A stretch of 41,979 nt of DNA, taken from the NCBI GenBank assembly GCA_030765535.1, contig JAVCCH010000201.1, positions 1-41,979 of the forward strand. Reading direction: 5' to 3'. Shown one piece after another: positions 15,098-24,846 of the stretch. Positions within the stretch are counted from its first letter, which is position 1. Each line of letters starts with the position of its first letter. Origin of the DNA: Candidatus Tenebribacter davisii (GTDB lineage Bacteria > Cloacimonadota > Cloacimonadia > Cloacimonadales > TCS61). The notes under the pieces were generated by a model. The model had not been told where the DNA came from, did not search any database, and saw only the letters and a list, made by a program, of their open reading frames with translations. The translations under genes were made by a program, and so were the position numbers.

Positions 15098-16882
15098 ATG
15101 GCAAAACGACTTGAATTATTAATTTGTACAGGTACTGGCTGTACATCTAATAAAAGCCTCATAATTGCAGAAGAACTTAAAAAAGAGATTACTAAACAGG
15201 GTTTGCAGGATGAGGTAGAAATATTAACTACCGGCTGTAGAGGGATGTGCGAATTCGGCCCGGTAATAAAAGTTTATCCCGACAATATCCTCTATGCTCA
15301 AGTAAAGATAGAAGATGTTCCCCATATGGTAACAGAACACTTTTTAAAAGGACGTCCGGTTAAAGAACTGATTTGGACAGGTGATAATAAAGATGAAATA
15401 GAAGAGCATAAACATCCCTTCTTTGAAAAACAGATGAAACTGGTTTTATCCAATTGCGGAGAGATAGACCCCGAAAGCATTGACGAATACATCGGTGCTA
15501 GTGGATACTCTGCCCTGGGTAAAGTACTTAGCGATATGACTCCTGAAGATGTGATTAATGAGATCACTGAAGCAGGATTACGAGGTCGTGGTGGTGCAGG
15601 TTTTTCGACAGGATTGAAGTGGAAATTTACTCGCCAGGCACCTGGAGACGAAAAATATGTAATCTGTAATGCTGACGAAGGCGACCCCGGGGCATTCATG
15701 GATCGTAGTGTTATGGAAGGAGACCCTCATGCTATTCTAGAAGGAATGATCATTGCCGGATACGCCATAGGAGCTACCCACGGATTTGTTTACACCCGTG
15801 CAGAATACCCGCTGGCTATACACCGACTTCAGATAGCCATAGATAATGCTACCGAATATGGATTATTGGGTAAAGGAATATTTGAATCTAATTTCAACTT
15901 TAAAATCGAGATCAGAAAAGGGGCCGGTGCTTTTGTCTGTGGCGAAGAGACTGCATTGATAGCCTCAATTGAAGGCAAACGTGGAATGCCACGCATACGT
16001 CCTCCCTTCCCAGCACAATCTGGCTTATGGGGAAAACCCACAAATATAAATAACGTAGAAACGTTTGCCAATGTAAGACACATCATAGCTCACGGTGCAA
16101 AATGGTATAAAAATATTGGAACCGAGACCAGCAGTGGAACTAAGGTTTTTGCTCTGGCCGGTAAAATAAAAAACAGCGGACTTATCGAAGTTCCAATGGG
16201 CATGCCTCTTCGAGAAGTTATCTACAGCATTGGCGGTGGTATGAAAACAGACCGTCCTTTTAAAGCAGTTCAAATGGGTGGACCTTCCGGTGGTTGTATA
16301 CCGGAACATCTTCTGGATACAATAGTAGATTATGATTCCATTAATAAAACCGGTGCTATCATGGGTTCCGGTGGTATGGTAGTTATGGATACCTCCAGTT
16401 GTATGGTTGATATAGCCAAATTTTTCCTGAATTTTACACAAAATGAATCTTGTGGAAAATGCACTTTCTGCCGCGTTGGAACCAAGCGAATGCTGGAAAT
16501 ATTGACCCGGATTACTGAGGGTAAAGGCAAGATGGAAGATCTGGATACCCTGGTCGAATTATCTGACAAGATTAAAAAGACATCTCTGTGTGGGCTAGGT
16601 CAAACCGCTCCGAATCCTGTTCTTACAACCTTAAAATACTTTAAAGATGAATATATTGCTCATATAGTAGATAAGAAATGTCCTGCCGGTGTATGCAAAA
16701 AGCTGGTAACATTTGAAATTGATCCCGAGAAATGTATAGGCTGTACAGCATGTGCACGTAAATGTCCTGTAAAATGTATTTCTGGAACACCTAAAAATCC
16801 TCATGTAATCGATCAGGAAGCTTGTATTAAATGTGGTGCCTGTTATGATGCTTGTAAATTCGATGCAATAACAAAAGGATAA
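15098..16882 (+). CDS. nuoF: NuoF/HydB/StnB-like flavoprotein, NADH-binding, bifurcating type
   Basis: The 594-aa protein has an N-terminal thioredoxin-like [2Fe-2S] domain (CTGTGC at 10-15, CRGMC at 47-51), the NuoF core with the nucleotide/FMN motif GRGGAGFSTGLKW (about 165) and CNADEGDPGAFMDR, an SLBB region, a [4Fe-4S] site ESCGKCTFCRVGTKRMLE, and two C-terminal ferredoxin clusters (CIGCTACARKCP, CIKCGACYDAC). The extra N- and C-terminal clusters distinguish bifurcating HydB/HndC/StnB proteins from plain complex I NuoF. It is expected to be the FMN site where NADH and ferredoxin electrons meet. Confidence 0.95.
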   Translation: MAKRLELLICTGTGCTSNKSLIIAEELKKEITKQGLQDEVEILTTGCRGMCEFGPVIKVYPDNILYAQVKIEDVPHMVTEHFLKGRPVKELIWTGDNKDEIEEHKHPFFEKQMKLVLSNCGEIDPESIDEYIGASGYSALGKVLSDMTPEDVINEITEAGLRGRGGAGFSTGLKWKFTRQAPGDEKYVICNADEGDPGAFMDRSVMEGDPHAILEGMIIAGYAIGATHGFVYTRAEYPLAIHRLQIAIDNATEYGLLGKGIFESNFNFKIEIRKGAGAFVCGEETALIASIEGKRGMPRIRPPFPAQSGLWGKPTNINNVETFANVRHIIAHGAKWYKNIGTETSSGTKVFALAGKIKNSGLIEVPMGMPLREVIYSIGGGMKTDRPFKAVQMGGPSGGCIPEHLLDTIVDYDSINKTGAIMGSGGMVVMDTSSCMVDIAKFFLNFTQNESCGKCTFCRVGTKRMLEILTRITEGKGKMEDLDTLVELSDKIKKTSLCGLGQTAPNPVLTTLKYFKDEYIAHIVDKKCPAGVCKKLVTFEIDPEKCIGCTACARKCPVKCISGTPKNPHVIDQEACIKCGACYDACKFDAITKG

Positions 16883-16887
16883 TTTAA

Positions 16888-19800
16888 ATGATAACTTTGA
16901 AAATAAATGATAAAGAAGTAACAGCAGAAAATGGTAAGACGATCCTGGAAGTTGCAAATGGTATTGGAATTAGAATTCCTACTCTTTGTCATGATAAAGA
17001 GCTATCTCCTTATGGATCATGCTGGGTTTGTGCAGTAAAAGTAAAGGGTAGAAAAGGTTTTGTTACATCCTGCGGAACTGAAGTAGTAGAAGGGATGGAA
17101 ATTGAAACGGATTCGGATGAAGTTCATAAAGCCCGTAAAATGGCTTTAGAACTCTTACTTTCAGATCATTATGCAGATTGTGAAGCACCATGTAAAATTG
17201 CCTGCCCAGATCATGTTGATGTTCAAAGCTATGTTTCATTAATTGCAAATGGACAATATCAAGAAGCCGTGAAAGTTATTAAAGAGACCCTGCCCATGCC
17301 ACTATCTATTGGACGAATATGTCCCGCCTTTTGCGAGAAAGAGTGCCGTAGAGCAATCGTTGATGAACCAATTGCTATACGCCAGTTGAAAAGACATGCT
17401 GCTGATTTTGATATTATCAATAAAACACCCTATGTTCCTAAAAAAGATCCTGATAATGGAAAGAATATCGCCATAGTAGGAGCTGGTCCATCAGGGCTTA
17501 CCTGCGGATATTATCTATCCAATAAAGGCTATAACGTAACTATTTTTGAATCAGCACCAAAAGCTGGCGGCTGGTTAAGATATGGTATTCCAGAATATAG
17601 ACTTCCAAAGAAAATTCTAGATAAAGAAATAAAATTAATGTGCAAGAACGGCATGCAGATCAAATATAAGATTCAATTTGGAAAAGATATCACACTATCT
17701 GAACTAAGTAATAAATATGATGCTGTATTTTTAGCAATCGGTGCTCAAAATGCAGTTCCAATGAAAATTAAGGGCAATAATCTTGAAGGTTGTTATCTTG
17801 GAGTAGATTTTTTGAGAAATCTTGCTTTAGGTAAGAAAATAAAACTTGAAAAGAAAGTAGCTATTGTAGGAGGAGGTAATACTGCAATTGACTGCGCTCG
17901 TACTGTTGTGAGAATGGGAGCAAATGTAACACTTGTTTACCGACGTACAAGAAAAGAAATGCCTGCGGAAGCTTATGAAGTTGATGCTGCAGAAGAAGAA
18001 GGAGTTAAATTCCATTTTCTAACTAATCCGATTGAAAACATCGGTAAAAAGGGAAAACTGAAATCAATTAAAATGGAAAAAATGAAACTTGGTGAACCTG
18101 ACAGTAGTGGCAGAAGAAGACCTGAACCAACTGGAGAATTCATAAAAGAAGATTATGGCACTGTTGTCTTTGCTATCTCTCAAAAAGCAGAAGTTGCTTT
18201 TGTTACAAAAAAAGGAAATAAGATAAAAAATAAGGAATTACAAATTTCAAGAAAAAATACTGTTATTGCTGATGAAGAATCACAACACACTGGTCTTGCA
18301 AATATTTTTGCTGGAGGAGATTTTCGTAGAGGTCCTGCTACTGCGATCGAAGCTATTGCAGATGGCAGAAAAGCTGCAGAATCTATGGACAGATTTCTGA
18401 ATAACCAGCTTATGATAAATCCTATAAAACAATTCAATTCGAAAAAAGAGATAAAACTTGAGGATGTTGATCCTAAAGAATACGAACAATATGAAGAAAT
18501 TCCTCGCTACAGAATGCCTGAATTAAATTCAAAGGTAAGAGCATCCAATTTTAAAGAAGTTGAACTTGGTTTTGATGATGATGACGCACGTGCTGAAGCC
18601 GATAGATGTCTGGAATGTGGCTGTCAAGTAAATGAAACATGTGATCTTCGAAAATATGCCACTGAATATCAAGTTGACACTGACCTGTTCATGGGAGATA
18701 AAAACAAACATCCGATTGATGATAGTCATCCATTTATCCGACGTGATGCAAATAAGTGCATAAATTGTGGAAGGTGTGTCAGAATTTGTGCTGAAGTTCA
18801 AGGACCTGGTGTTCTAGGGTATATCTATCGCGGTTTTACAACATATGTAGCACCTGAATTTGGGGAGAGTCTTTCGAAAACTACCTGCGAGATCTGTGGA
18901 AAGTGTATCGAAGTATGTCCTGTTGGAGCCTTAATTCCTAAAAATACAAATACTAAACTTAATCCTCATTTAAGTAAAAAAATCACACAAAATTGTGGAT
19001 TATGCGGAACCGGCTGCAATATTGATGTAAGTGTTCAAGATAATAGAATTACAGTTATCGAACCTGCTGAAGGAGAGACATTCAATCAAAGAGATCTATG
19101 TTTTGATGGAAAATTCGGCTGGCAAATATTTGAAGATGAAGAGAGGATCAAACATCCATTTAAAAGAGTTCAGGATAATTGGCTTCCATTAAAAAATAAT
19201 GAAAAAGTTGCTGAACTCATAAGCGAGCAGTTGCAGAAAGCTGAAACTAAAATGATATATATCTCCCCTACATCATCTATTGAAGAGACCTTAATGATGA
19301 AGCATATTGCCAAAAAGATCGATGCACAGATTTCTTCTCTTTCAATTTATAATAGCTTTGTGGATAAATTAATAGATACTAATCTCTACAATAAAACATA
19401 TGATGACCTTGAGGGAACTGAGTGTATTGTACTTATTGGTAAAATTAGTAAAGTTAATAAAACAATAGCTCGCAGATTACAGCGAAAAGGTGCAAAATTG
19501 ATAATTATCACTAACGAAACTAACGACTATAATGATTTTGCAGACAAGTTACATAATGATGAACCAGTCGTAAAAATATTAGAAAAAATACTACAATATC
19601 ATATTGAACAGGTAAAAGATGAAATTGATGATCTTGATGAAACGGAACAAATTGTTGATCCATTAAGATTAGACTTACCAGAAAAAACTATATTCATGTA
19701 TAATAGAGATCTAATTTCAGAAGAAGCAATTTGGAATATATGGGCAATATCATCGATGGTATGTAATTTTGAAAAAGGTTCAGGTATATTACCTACTTCT

Positions 19801-20316
19801 AAATTCAATAATTTTAGAGGATTCCAAAAGTTGGGTATTAGTGCCGGAGTTCCTGCAAATTATAATTTTGTACTTTTTTATGGCGAGTTACCTTGCGAAG
19901 AACAAAAGAAGCATATTAAAAACAGTAATTTCATCATTTCAGTAAATACACATATTGATGATGCTGATTCTTCACATTTACTCTTGCCAAAAGCTTCATT
20001 TTTAGAATTAGAATCGACTGCGATAGCTGATGACGGCAGAATTTTAAATTTCAAGAATCCAAAAAAATCTCATATCCATAATAATCTTTTGGAAATATTT
20101 AAAAATGCAGACTTACTAACTGCTAAAGAAGCTAAACCAGCATACTGGAGACAAAAAGCGAAAACTTTCATTAATAAGAAATCAAAAACTCGTTTTTTAT
20201 CAAATCAGGAATTACTAGATTATATCTATACGATTACAAATATACATTTTGATGCTCCCAAACAAGCAAGTATACAGAAAAAAAGAATTACTAGATTAAA
20301 TAAAATGGCTAAGTAA
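16888..20316 (+). CDS. GltD-NuoG fusion, StnA-like NADP-binding large subunit
   Basis: This 1142-aa fusion has, in order: a [2Fe-2S] ferredoxin domain (Cys34, Cys45, Cys48, Cys62); a GltD/NfnB-like part with Fe-S cysteines (about 98-155), FAD motif GAGPSG (198-203) and NADP motif GGGNTAIDCARTV (about 330); two [4Fe-4S] clusters (CINCGRCVRICAE, CEICGKCIEVCP); and a molybdopterin-oxidoreductase-type Fe4S4 start (CGLCGTGC) with a degenerate catalytic part. It lacks the H-cluster motifs of [FeFe] hydrogenase (TSCCP, MPCxxK). This layout fits StnA of the Sporomusa-type Nfn transhydrogenase, which couples NADPH with NADH and ferredoxin. No formate dehydrogenase or hydrogenase gene is adjacent. Confidence 0.88.
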   Translation: MITLKINDKEVTAENGKTILEVANGIGIRIPTLCHDKELSPYGSCWVCAVKVKGRKGFVTSCGTEVVEGMEIETDSDEVHKARKMALELLLSDHYADCEAPCKIACPDHVDVQSYVSLIANGQYQEAVKVIKETLPMPLSIGRICPAFCEKECRRAIVDEPIAIRQLKRHAADFDIINKTPYVPKKDPDNGKNIAIVGAGPSGLTCGYYLSNKGYNVTIFESAPKAGGWLRYGIPEYRLPKKILDKEIKLMCKNGMQIKYKIQFGKDITLSELSNKYDAVFLAIGAQNAVPMKIKGNNLEGCYLGVDFLRNLALGKKIKLEKKVAIVGGGNTAIDCARTVVRMGANVTLVYRRTRKEMPAEAYEVDAAEEEGVKFHFLTNPIENIGKKGKLKSIKMEKMKLGEPDSSGRRRPEPTGEFIKEDYGTVVFAISQKAEVAFVTKKGNKIKNKELQISRKNTVIADEESQHTGLANIFAGGDFRRGPATAIEAIADGRKAAESMDRFLNNQLMINPIKQFNSKKEIKLEDVDPKEYEQYEEIPRYRMPELNSKVRASNFKEVELGFDDDDARAEADRCLECGCQVNETCDLRKYATEYQVDTDLFMGDKNKHPIDDSHPFIRRDANKCINCGRCVRICAEVQGPGVLGYIYRGFTTYVAPEFGESLSKTTCEICGKCIEVCPVGALIPKNTNTKLNPHLSKKITQNCGLCGTGCNIDVSVQDNRITVIEPAEGETFNQRDLCFDGKFGWQIFEDEERIKHPFKRVQDNWLPLKNNEKVAELISEQLQKAETKMIYISPTSSIEETLMMKHIAKKIDAQISSLSIYNSFVDKLIDTNLYNKTYDDLEGTECIVLIGKISKVNKTIARRLQRKGAKLIIITNETNDYNDFADKLHNDEPVVKILEKILQYHIEQVKDEIDDLDETEQIVDPLRLDLPEKTIFMYNRDLISEEAIWNIWAISSMVCNFEKGSGILPTSKFNNFRGFQKLGISAGVPANYNFVLFYGELPCEEQKKHIKNSNFIISVNTHIDDADSSHLLLPKASFLELESTAIADDGRILNFKNPKKSHIHNNLLEIFKNADLLTAKEAKPAYWRQKAKTFINKKSKTRFLSNQELLDYIYTITNIHFDAPKQASIQKKRITRLNKMAK

Positions 20317-20342
20317 ATAATACTATAAAAGTTACTTATGAA

Positions 20343-20365
20343 GGGCGGATCATCCGCCCTTTTTT
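20343..20365 (+). terminator. Rho-independent terminator of the nuoE-stnA-like cluster
   Basis: GGGCGGA-TCA-TCCGCCC followed by six T, 26 bp after the stop codon. The GC-rich 7-bp stem in AT-rich surroundings is unambiguous. Confidence 0.95.
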
Positions 20366-20388
20366 ATTGTTAATTAACAACATAATAT

Positions 20389-20416
20389 TTTACTTGCAAT
20401 AATTTATAATTATAAT
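20389..20416 (+). promoter_or_regulatory. Candidate promoter of the TPR-GAF-HD-GYP gene
   Basis: TTTACT (20389-20394), 16-nt spacer, perfect TATAAT (20411-20416), 34 bp before the ATG and just after the preceding terminator. The AT-rich context lowers certainty. Confidence 0.45.
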
Positions 20417-20450
20417 AATTTAGTTATAATTAGAAAAATTAAGGAAATTT

Positions 20451-23042
20451 ATGCGAAAATATCTAATACTCTTTGTTGTTTCCTGCCTGGCTAGCATGTT
20501 AACAGCTGGAACTAGAATTGATAGCTTAGAAGTTTATTTAAATACAGCCGAACAAAATGAAAAGGTTGCTATTTTAAATGAGCTGTCACAGGCATATCAA
20601 GAAATTTCCGTACGTAAAAGTATCGAGTTTGCCCAAACTGCCCTTCAATTAGCTCAAGAGTCAGAGATTAAGGAAGATATTGCTGAATCATTTGCTACTT
20701 TAGGCTCATCATACTATTTTCTCAGTAATTACAAAAAAGCATTAGAGTATCATTCCAGCGCCCTTGAATTATATCAGCAGCTGGCTATTAAACACGGCAT
20801 GTTAATGACAAACAACTATATTGGTCTAGATCATGAGAAACTTGGGAATTATGATAAAGCTTTAGATTTTTTTCTAATCTCTTTAAAAATAAGCAATGAA
20901 ACGTCAGACCAAAACGGTATTAGTTTGGGTCTCAATAACTTAGGTAATCTTTACCATTCAATAAAAAATTATGATAAGGCACTGGATTATTATCAGCAAG
21001 CCTTTAAAATTGAGAAAACTGCCGGAAATCAAAAAACTATTTCAACCGCGCTGAATAACATTGGAACTGCCTTGATGGATAATGGAGATTATACACAAGC
21101 CTTAGAATATTATAATCAATCATTAAAGATAGAACAACAACTTGGCAATGTCAAAGGAATTTCATCAGTTCTATGTAATCTGGGAATTATTCATGAAAAA
21201 ATAAATGAATATGATAAAGCAATAACATATTTCAATAGATCGCTTGATCTCATACTTGAAACTGGTAATCAATATGGAATTGCTGTTACATTTATCAATA
21301 TTGGTAAATTACAATTGCGTATGAACAACCTGACAGATGCTTATGCCAGTATTAACCAAGGTCTTACATTTGCTACAAATATTGGTGCAAAACAACTAAT
21401 TATGAAAGGTTATCTTGCCTTATCAGATTTCTATAAGATCAAACAAAATAATGATGAGTCATTACATTATTTTAAACTATATTCAAACCTCAAAGACGAG
21501 ATATTTAATGATGAAATGACGCAAAAAGTCACAAATATTCAAAAACAATTTGAAGCTGAAGAACGGGAGCATGACCTTGTAAGTCTGGGAAATAAAAATC
21601 AGATAATGAAGCTCAAAGCTGAAAAAAGAAAATTACATTTATTACTACTATTGACAAGTCTATTTATTACTAGTGGTTTCACAATTTACTTATTCACTCG
21701 ATATAAAAACAAAAACACAAATAATAAATTACTACAGAGAGAGATCCTTGATAGAATATCAGCTGAGAAAAGATTAATTAAAAGACTTAAAATAGAAAAA
21801 GTTGTATCCAAGATCTCATCCAGGTTCATTAATGTTTCAGATTTCGATTCAGCTATAGATGAAACACTTATGAATATCGGAAAAATGTGCGGCGCTAGCA
21901 GATCTTATCTATTCTTACTTGATAACAATAAGAATACCATTGATAATACTCATGAATGGTGTAATGACGAAGTGCAATCTCAAATAAGTAATCTTCAAGA
22001 TATTCCTGTAGATTCATTACCCTGGTGGATGGCAAAATTGGAAAACGATGAAGTTATCCATATTCCTAATGTTTCTAAAATGTCTTCAGAGGCACATAAG
22101 GAAAAAATATTTTTACAGCAACAAAACATCAAATCCATATTAGTATTACCTTTAAGATCTTCAGATCATCTGATAGGATTTATGGGCTTTGATAATGTAT
22201 CAAAAGCTGAAGAATGGAAAGAAGAAGAACTTTCATTGCTAAGAATCTCAACTGAGATCCTCGGGGTATATTTTGATAAGAGAACAATTGATTCAAAATT
22301 AGAAAAAGCATATTTTGGCTTAGAAAAACGTGTGCATGATAGGACACGGGAATTAGCAGAGACAAATCATGAATTACAGGTTGAAGTAACAGAGAGGAAA
22401 AGAGTTGAAATTCAACTTAATGATAGTTTTCTCAGACTAAAAAAAGCAATTGAAGAAACCATAAGTGCCTTTATTTCTGCAGTTGAAATTCGTGATCCAT
22501 ATACTGCTGGTCATCAACTTCGAGTTGCAAAATTAAGTTGTGAAATTGCAAATGGAATGAAATTGAGTAAAATGCAATTAGATGCAATACGAATTGCAGC
22601 TATTCTTCATGATATCGGAAAAATTTATATTCCAAATGAAATACTATCAAAACCATCTAAACTCACTGAAACTGAGTTTAGCGTAATCAAGAACCACCCT
22701 CTGGCTGGTTATGATATACTCAAAACTATAGATTTTCAAATGCCCATTGCTAAAATTGTCTATCAACATCATGAAAAAATCAATGGTTCAGGTTATCCTC
22801 AAGGACTTATTGGAAATGAGATCATGCTGGAAGCAAGGATCGTGAATGTCGCTGATGTTGTTGATGCAATGATCTCACATCGTCCTTATCGTTCTTCACA
22901 TGGCATTGATGAGGCTCTTGACGAGATCAAGACAAATGCTGGAATATTATATGATCCTGAAGTGGTTGATGTTTGCCTGGATCTATTCAATGAAAAAGGT
23001 TTCCAATTCGAAGAGATCAAAATTAGAACTGCACCAAGATAA
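20451..23042 (+). CDS. TPR-GAF-HD-GYP sensor, putative c-di-GMP phosphodiesterase
   Basis: The 863-aa protein has a signal peptide (about 1-19), roughly seven TPR units in the periplasm (about 40-350; repeated YDKALDYY/YNQSLKIE patterns), a short coiled coil, one membrane helix (about 393-415, LLLLTSLFITSGFTIYLF), a cytoplasmic GAF domain (about 450-610), a second coiled coil and a C-terminal HD-GYP domain (about 670-855) with RDPYTAGHQLRVAKLS, ILHDIGKIYIPNEILSKP and QHHEKINGSGYPQGLIGNEI. A ligand or protein sensed by the TPR part would thus control cyclic-dinucleotide hydrolysis. The HD-GYP domain is closely similar to those at 10806 and 23084. Confidence 0.95.
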   Translation: MRKYLILFVVSCLASMLTAGTRIDSLEVYLNTAEQNEKVAILNELSQAYQEISVRKSIEFAQTALQLAQESEIKEDIAESFATLGSSYYFLSNYKKALEYHSSALELYQQLAIKHGMLMTNNYIGLDHEKLGNYDKALDFFLISLKISNETSDQNGISLGLNNLGNLYHSIKNYDKALDYYQQAFKIEKTAGNQKTISTALNNIGTALMDNGDYTQALEYYNQSLKIEQQLGNVKGISSVLCNLGIIHEKINEYDKAITYFNRSLDLILETGNQYGIAVTFINIGKLQLRMNNLTDAYASINQGLTFATNIGAKQLIMKGYLALSDFYKIKQNNDESLHYFKLYSNLKDEIFNDEMTQKVTNIQKQFEAEEREHDLVSLGNKNQIMKLKAEKRKLHLLLLLTSLFITSGFTIYLFTRYKNKNTNNKLLQREILDRISAEKRLIKRLKIEKVVSKISSRFINVSDFDSAIDETLMNIGKMCGASRSYLFLLDNNKNTIDNTHEWCNDEVQSQISNLQDIPVDSLPWWMAKLENDEVIHIPNVSKMSSEAHKEKIFLQQQNIKSILVLPLRSSDHLIGFMGFDNVSKAEEWKEEELSLLRISTEILGVYFDKRTIDSKLEKAYFGLEKRVHDRTRELAETNHELQVEVTERKRVEIQLNDSFLRLKKAIEETISAFISAVEIRDPYTAGHQLRVAKLSCEIANGMKLSKMQLDAIRIAAILHDIGKIYIPNEILSKPSKLTETEFSVIKNHPLAGYDILKTIDFQMPIAKIVYQHHEKINGSGYPQGLIGNEIMLEARIVNVADVVDAMISHRPYRSSHGIDEALDEIKTNAGILYDPEVVDVCLDLFNEKGFQFEEIKIRTAPR

Positions 23043-23083
23043 TTCTTCATGGATTCTCTATTTTCTAAACTATTTGGAGTTTA

Positions 23084-23692
23084 ATGGAAAAGATTGTAAA
23101 TGCTCTTATCGCAGCAATTGAGATATGGGATCCGTATACTGCCGGACATCAAAAAAGAGTTGCAACTTTAAGTCTGGCTATATCAAGAGAAATGGGATTT
23201 AAGCAAAAACGGTTAGATACTATGAGAATAGCTTCCCTTCTACATGATATCGGCAAAATCAATCTTCCTACAGAAATTTTATGTAAACCCGGGAAGTTAG
23301 CTACATGCGAATTTAATCTTATGAAAATTCACTCTGAAGCGGGATACCAAATATTAAAGAAGATCCACTTTCCTGATAAAATCGCTAATATTGTTCTGCA
23401 ACATCATGAATCTTCGGATGGAAGCGGGTATCCTCACGGATTGAAAGGTGATGAAATTTGTATTGAGGCTAAGATTTTACATATTGCCGATGTAGTAGAA
23501 GCTATTTCAGCAAACAGACCGTATCGTCCAGCATATGAAATTAATGAAGCATTAGCGGAAATTGAAAATGATACTGACGGGAAGTATGATCCAGTTGCTC
23601 GTGATATATGCTTGGATCTATTCAGATCAAAAAATTTCCAGATTAAAGAAATCCAAATGAGAGATGTTGAAAGATCGAAAAAAAAAGGGTAA
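23084..23692 (+). CDS. Stand-alone HD-GYP domain protein
   Basis: The 202-aa protein is almost only an HD-GYP domain: WDPYTAGHQKRVATLS, LLHDIGKINLPTEILCKPGK, QHHESSDGSGYPHGLKGDEI and NRPYRPAYEINEAL are intact, so metal binding and cyclic-dinucleotide hydrolysis are expected. It has no sensor, receiver or membrane segment. It starts 41 bp after the TPR-GAF-HD-GYP gene and matches the C-terminal domain of that gene throughout, including the ending (YDPxxxDxCLDLF), so it is probably a partial duplicate of its neighbour. Start is ATG at 23084, preceded by TTTGGAG. Confidence 0.92.
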   Translation: MEKIVNALIAAIEIWDPYTAGHQKRVATLSLAISREMGFKQKRLDTMRIASLLHDIGKINLPTEILCKPGKLATCEFNLMKIHSEAGYQILKKIHFPDKIANIVLQHHESSDGSGYPHGLKGDEICIEAKILHIADVVEAISANRPYRPAYEINEALAEIENDTDGKYDPVARDICLDLFRSKNFQIKEIQMRDVERSKKKG

Positions 23693-23706
23693 TAAAGGAA
23701 AATTAA

Positions 23707-24840
23707 TTGGTACCTATCTATCTTGATTATAATGCTACTACTCCAATAGATCCGATTGTAGTAAATGCGATGATGCCATTCTTAAAACATAATTTTGGTA
23801 ATCCATCAAGCTCTCACTGGTTCGGAATAATTACTAGAAAAGCTGTAGCTCATGCTAGAAAACAAATTGCTGATCTCATAAATTGCGATCCCGAAGAAAT
23901 TGTATTCACAAGCGGTGGAACAGAAGCTAATAATTATGCAATAAGAGGTTATGCTTTTGCCAATCGAAATAAAGGTAACCATATCATTACTTCAGTTATT
24001 GAACATCCTGCAGTAATCGAAGTATGCAAATATCTAGAGAAACATGACTTTAAAGTAACTTACCTTCCGGTTGACAGAACTGGCATGATCTCTGTAAATT
24101 CTTTAAAAAAATCAATTACAAAAGATACCATACTAATTTCCATTATGCATGCTAATAATGAAGTAGGAACTCTACAACCAATCTCAGAAATTGGAGATAT
24201 CGCCTATGAAAGAGGAATATGTTTTCATGCTGACGCTGCTCAATCTCTGGGAAAAATCCCAGTAGATGTTTCAAACATGAATGTAGATCTTCTTTCAATA
24301 GCTGGACATAAAATTTATGCACCAAAGGGAATCGGTGCACTGTATGTTAAGCAGGGAATAAAACTTGGGAAATTGATCTTTGGGGCTAAACAGGAAAGCA
24401 ATTACCGGGCAGGAACAGAAAATGTACTTGAAATTGTTGGTTTAGGAAAAGCTTGTGAAATTGCGAAACAAGATATTACAAAAAATTATAATCATATGAA
24501 AACAATGCGTGATAAATTATGGAATGGATTAACCAGTATAATTCCTGATATTAGATTAAATGGTCATCCGGAGGAAAGACTTCCTAATACATTAAATGTA
24601 AGTTTTCTCAACATGAATGATTTTTTCCAGCTATCACTGTTCCTGGAAGTTGCTGCTTCGGCTGGAGCGGCTTGCCATTCAAATAGAGCTGCTCTTTCGC
24701 ATGTTCTAGAAGCAATGAATGTTCCGGTTGAATATGCTAAAGGTACTATTCGATTTTCAACCGGTAGAATGACAACAAGCAAAGAAATTGATTGTGCTGT
24801 AAAAAAAATAGTCGATATTTATTCTACTCAAGTAAGGTAA
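23707..24840 (+). CDS. Cysteine desulfurase, NifS/IscS family
   Basis: The 377-aa PLP enzyme removes sulfur from cysteine for Fe-S clusters or other thiolation. It shows YLDYNATTPIDP at the N terminus, GNPSSSHWFG, TSGGTEANNYAI, the HANNEVGTLQPI and HADAAQ motifs, the PLP Lys in AGHKIYAPKG (about K202) and the catalytic Cys in AGAACHSNRAALSHVL (about C323). Start is TTG at 23707 with AAAGGA upstream. No IscU/NifU or tRNA-thiolation gene is next to it, so the acceptor is unknown. It runs in the same direction as the HD-GYP genes, 14 bp after the second. Confidence 0.95.
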   Translation: MVPIYLDYNATTPIDPIVVNAMMPFLKHNFGNPSSSHWFGIITRKAVAHARKQIADLINCDPEEIVFTSGGTEANNYAIRGYAFANRNKGNHIITSVIEHPAVIEVCKYLEKHDFKVTYLPVDRTGMISVNSLKKSITKDTILISIMHANNEVGTLQPISEIGDIAYERGICFHADAAQSLGKIPVDVSNMNVDLLSIAGHKIYAPKGIGALYVKQGIKLGKLIFGAKQESNYRAGTENVLEIVGLGKACEIAKQDITKNYNHMKTMRDKLWNGLTSIIPDIRLNGHPEERLPNTLNVSFLNMNDFFQLSLFLEVAASAGAACHSNRAALSHVLEAMNVPVEYAKGTIRFSTGRMTTSKEIDCAVKKIVDIYSTQVR

Positions 24841-24846
24841 AACTTT

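Noticed and set aside
16888-20316. Large subunit as an [FeFe] hydrogenase or formate dehydrogenase
   Set aside because: H-cluster cysteine motifs are absent and the molybdopterin-like part is short and degenerate, while GltD-type FAD and NADP motifs are clear.
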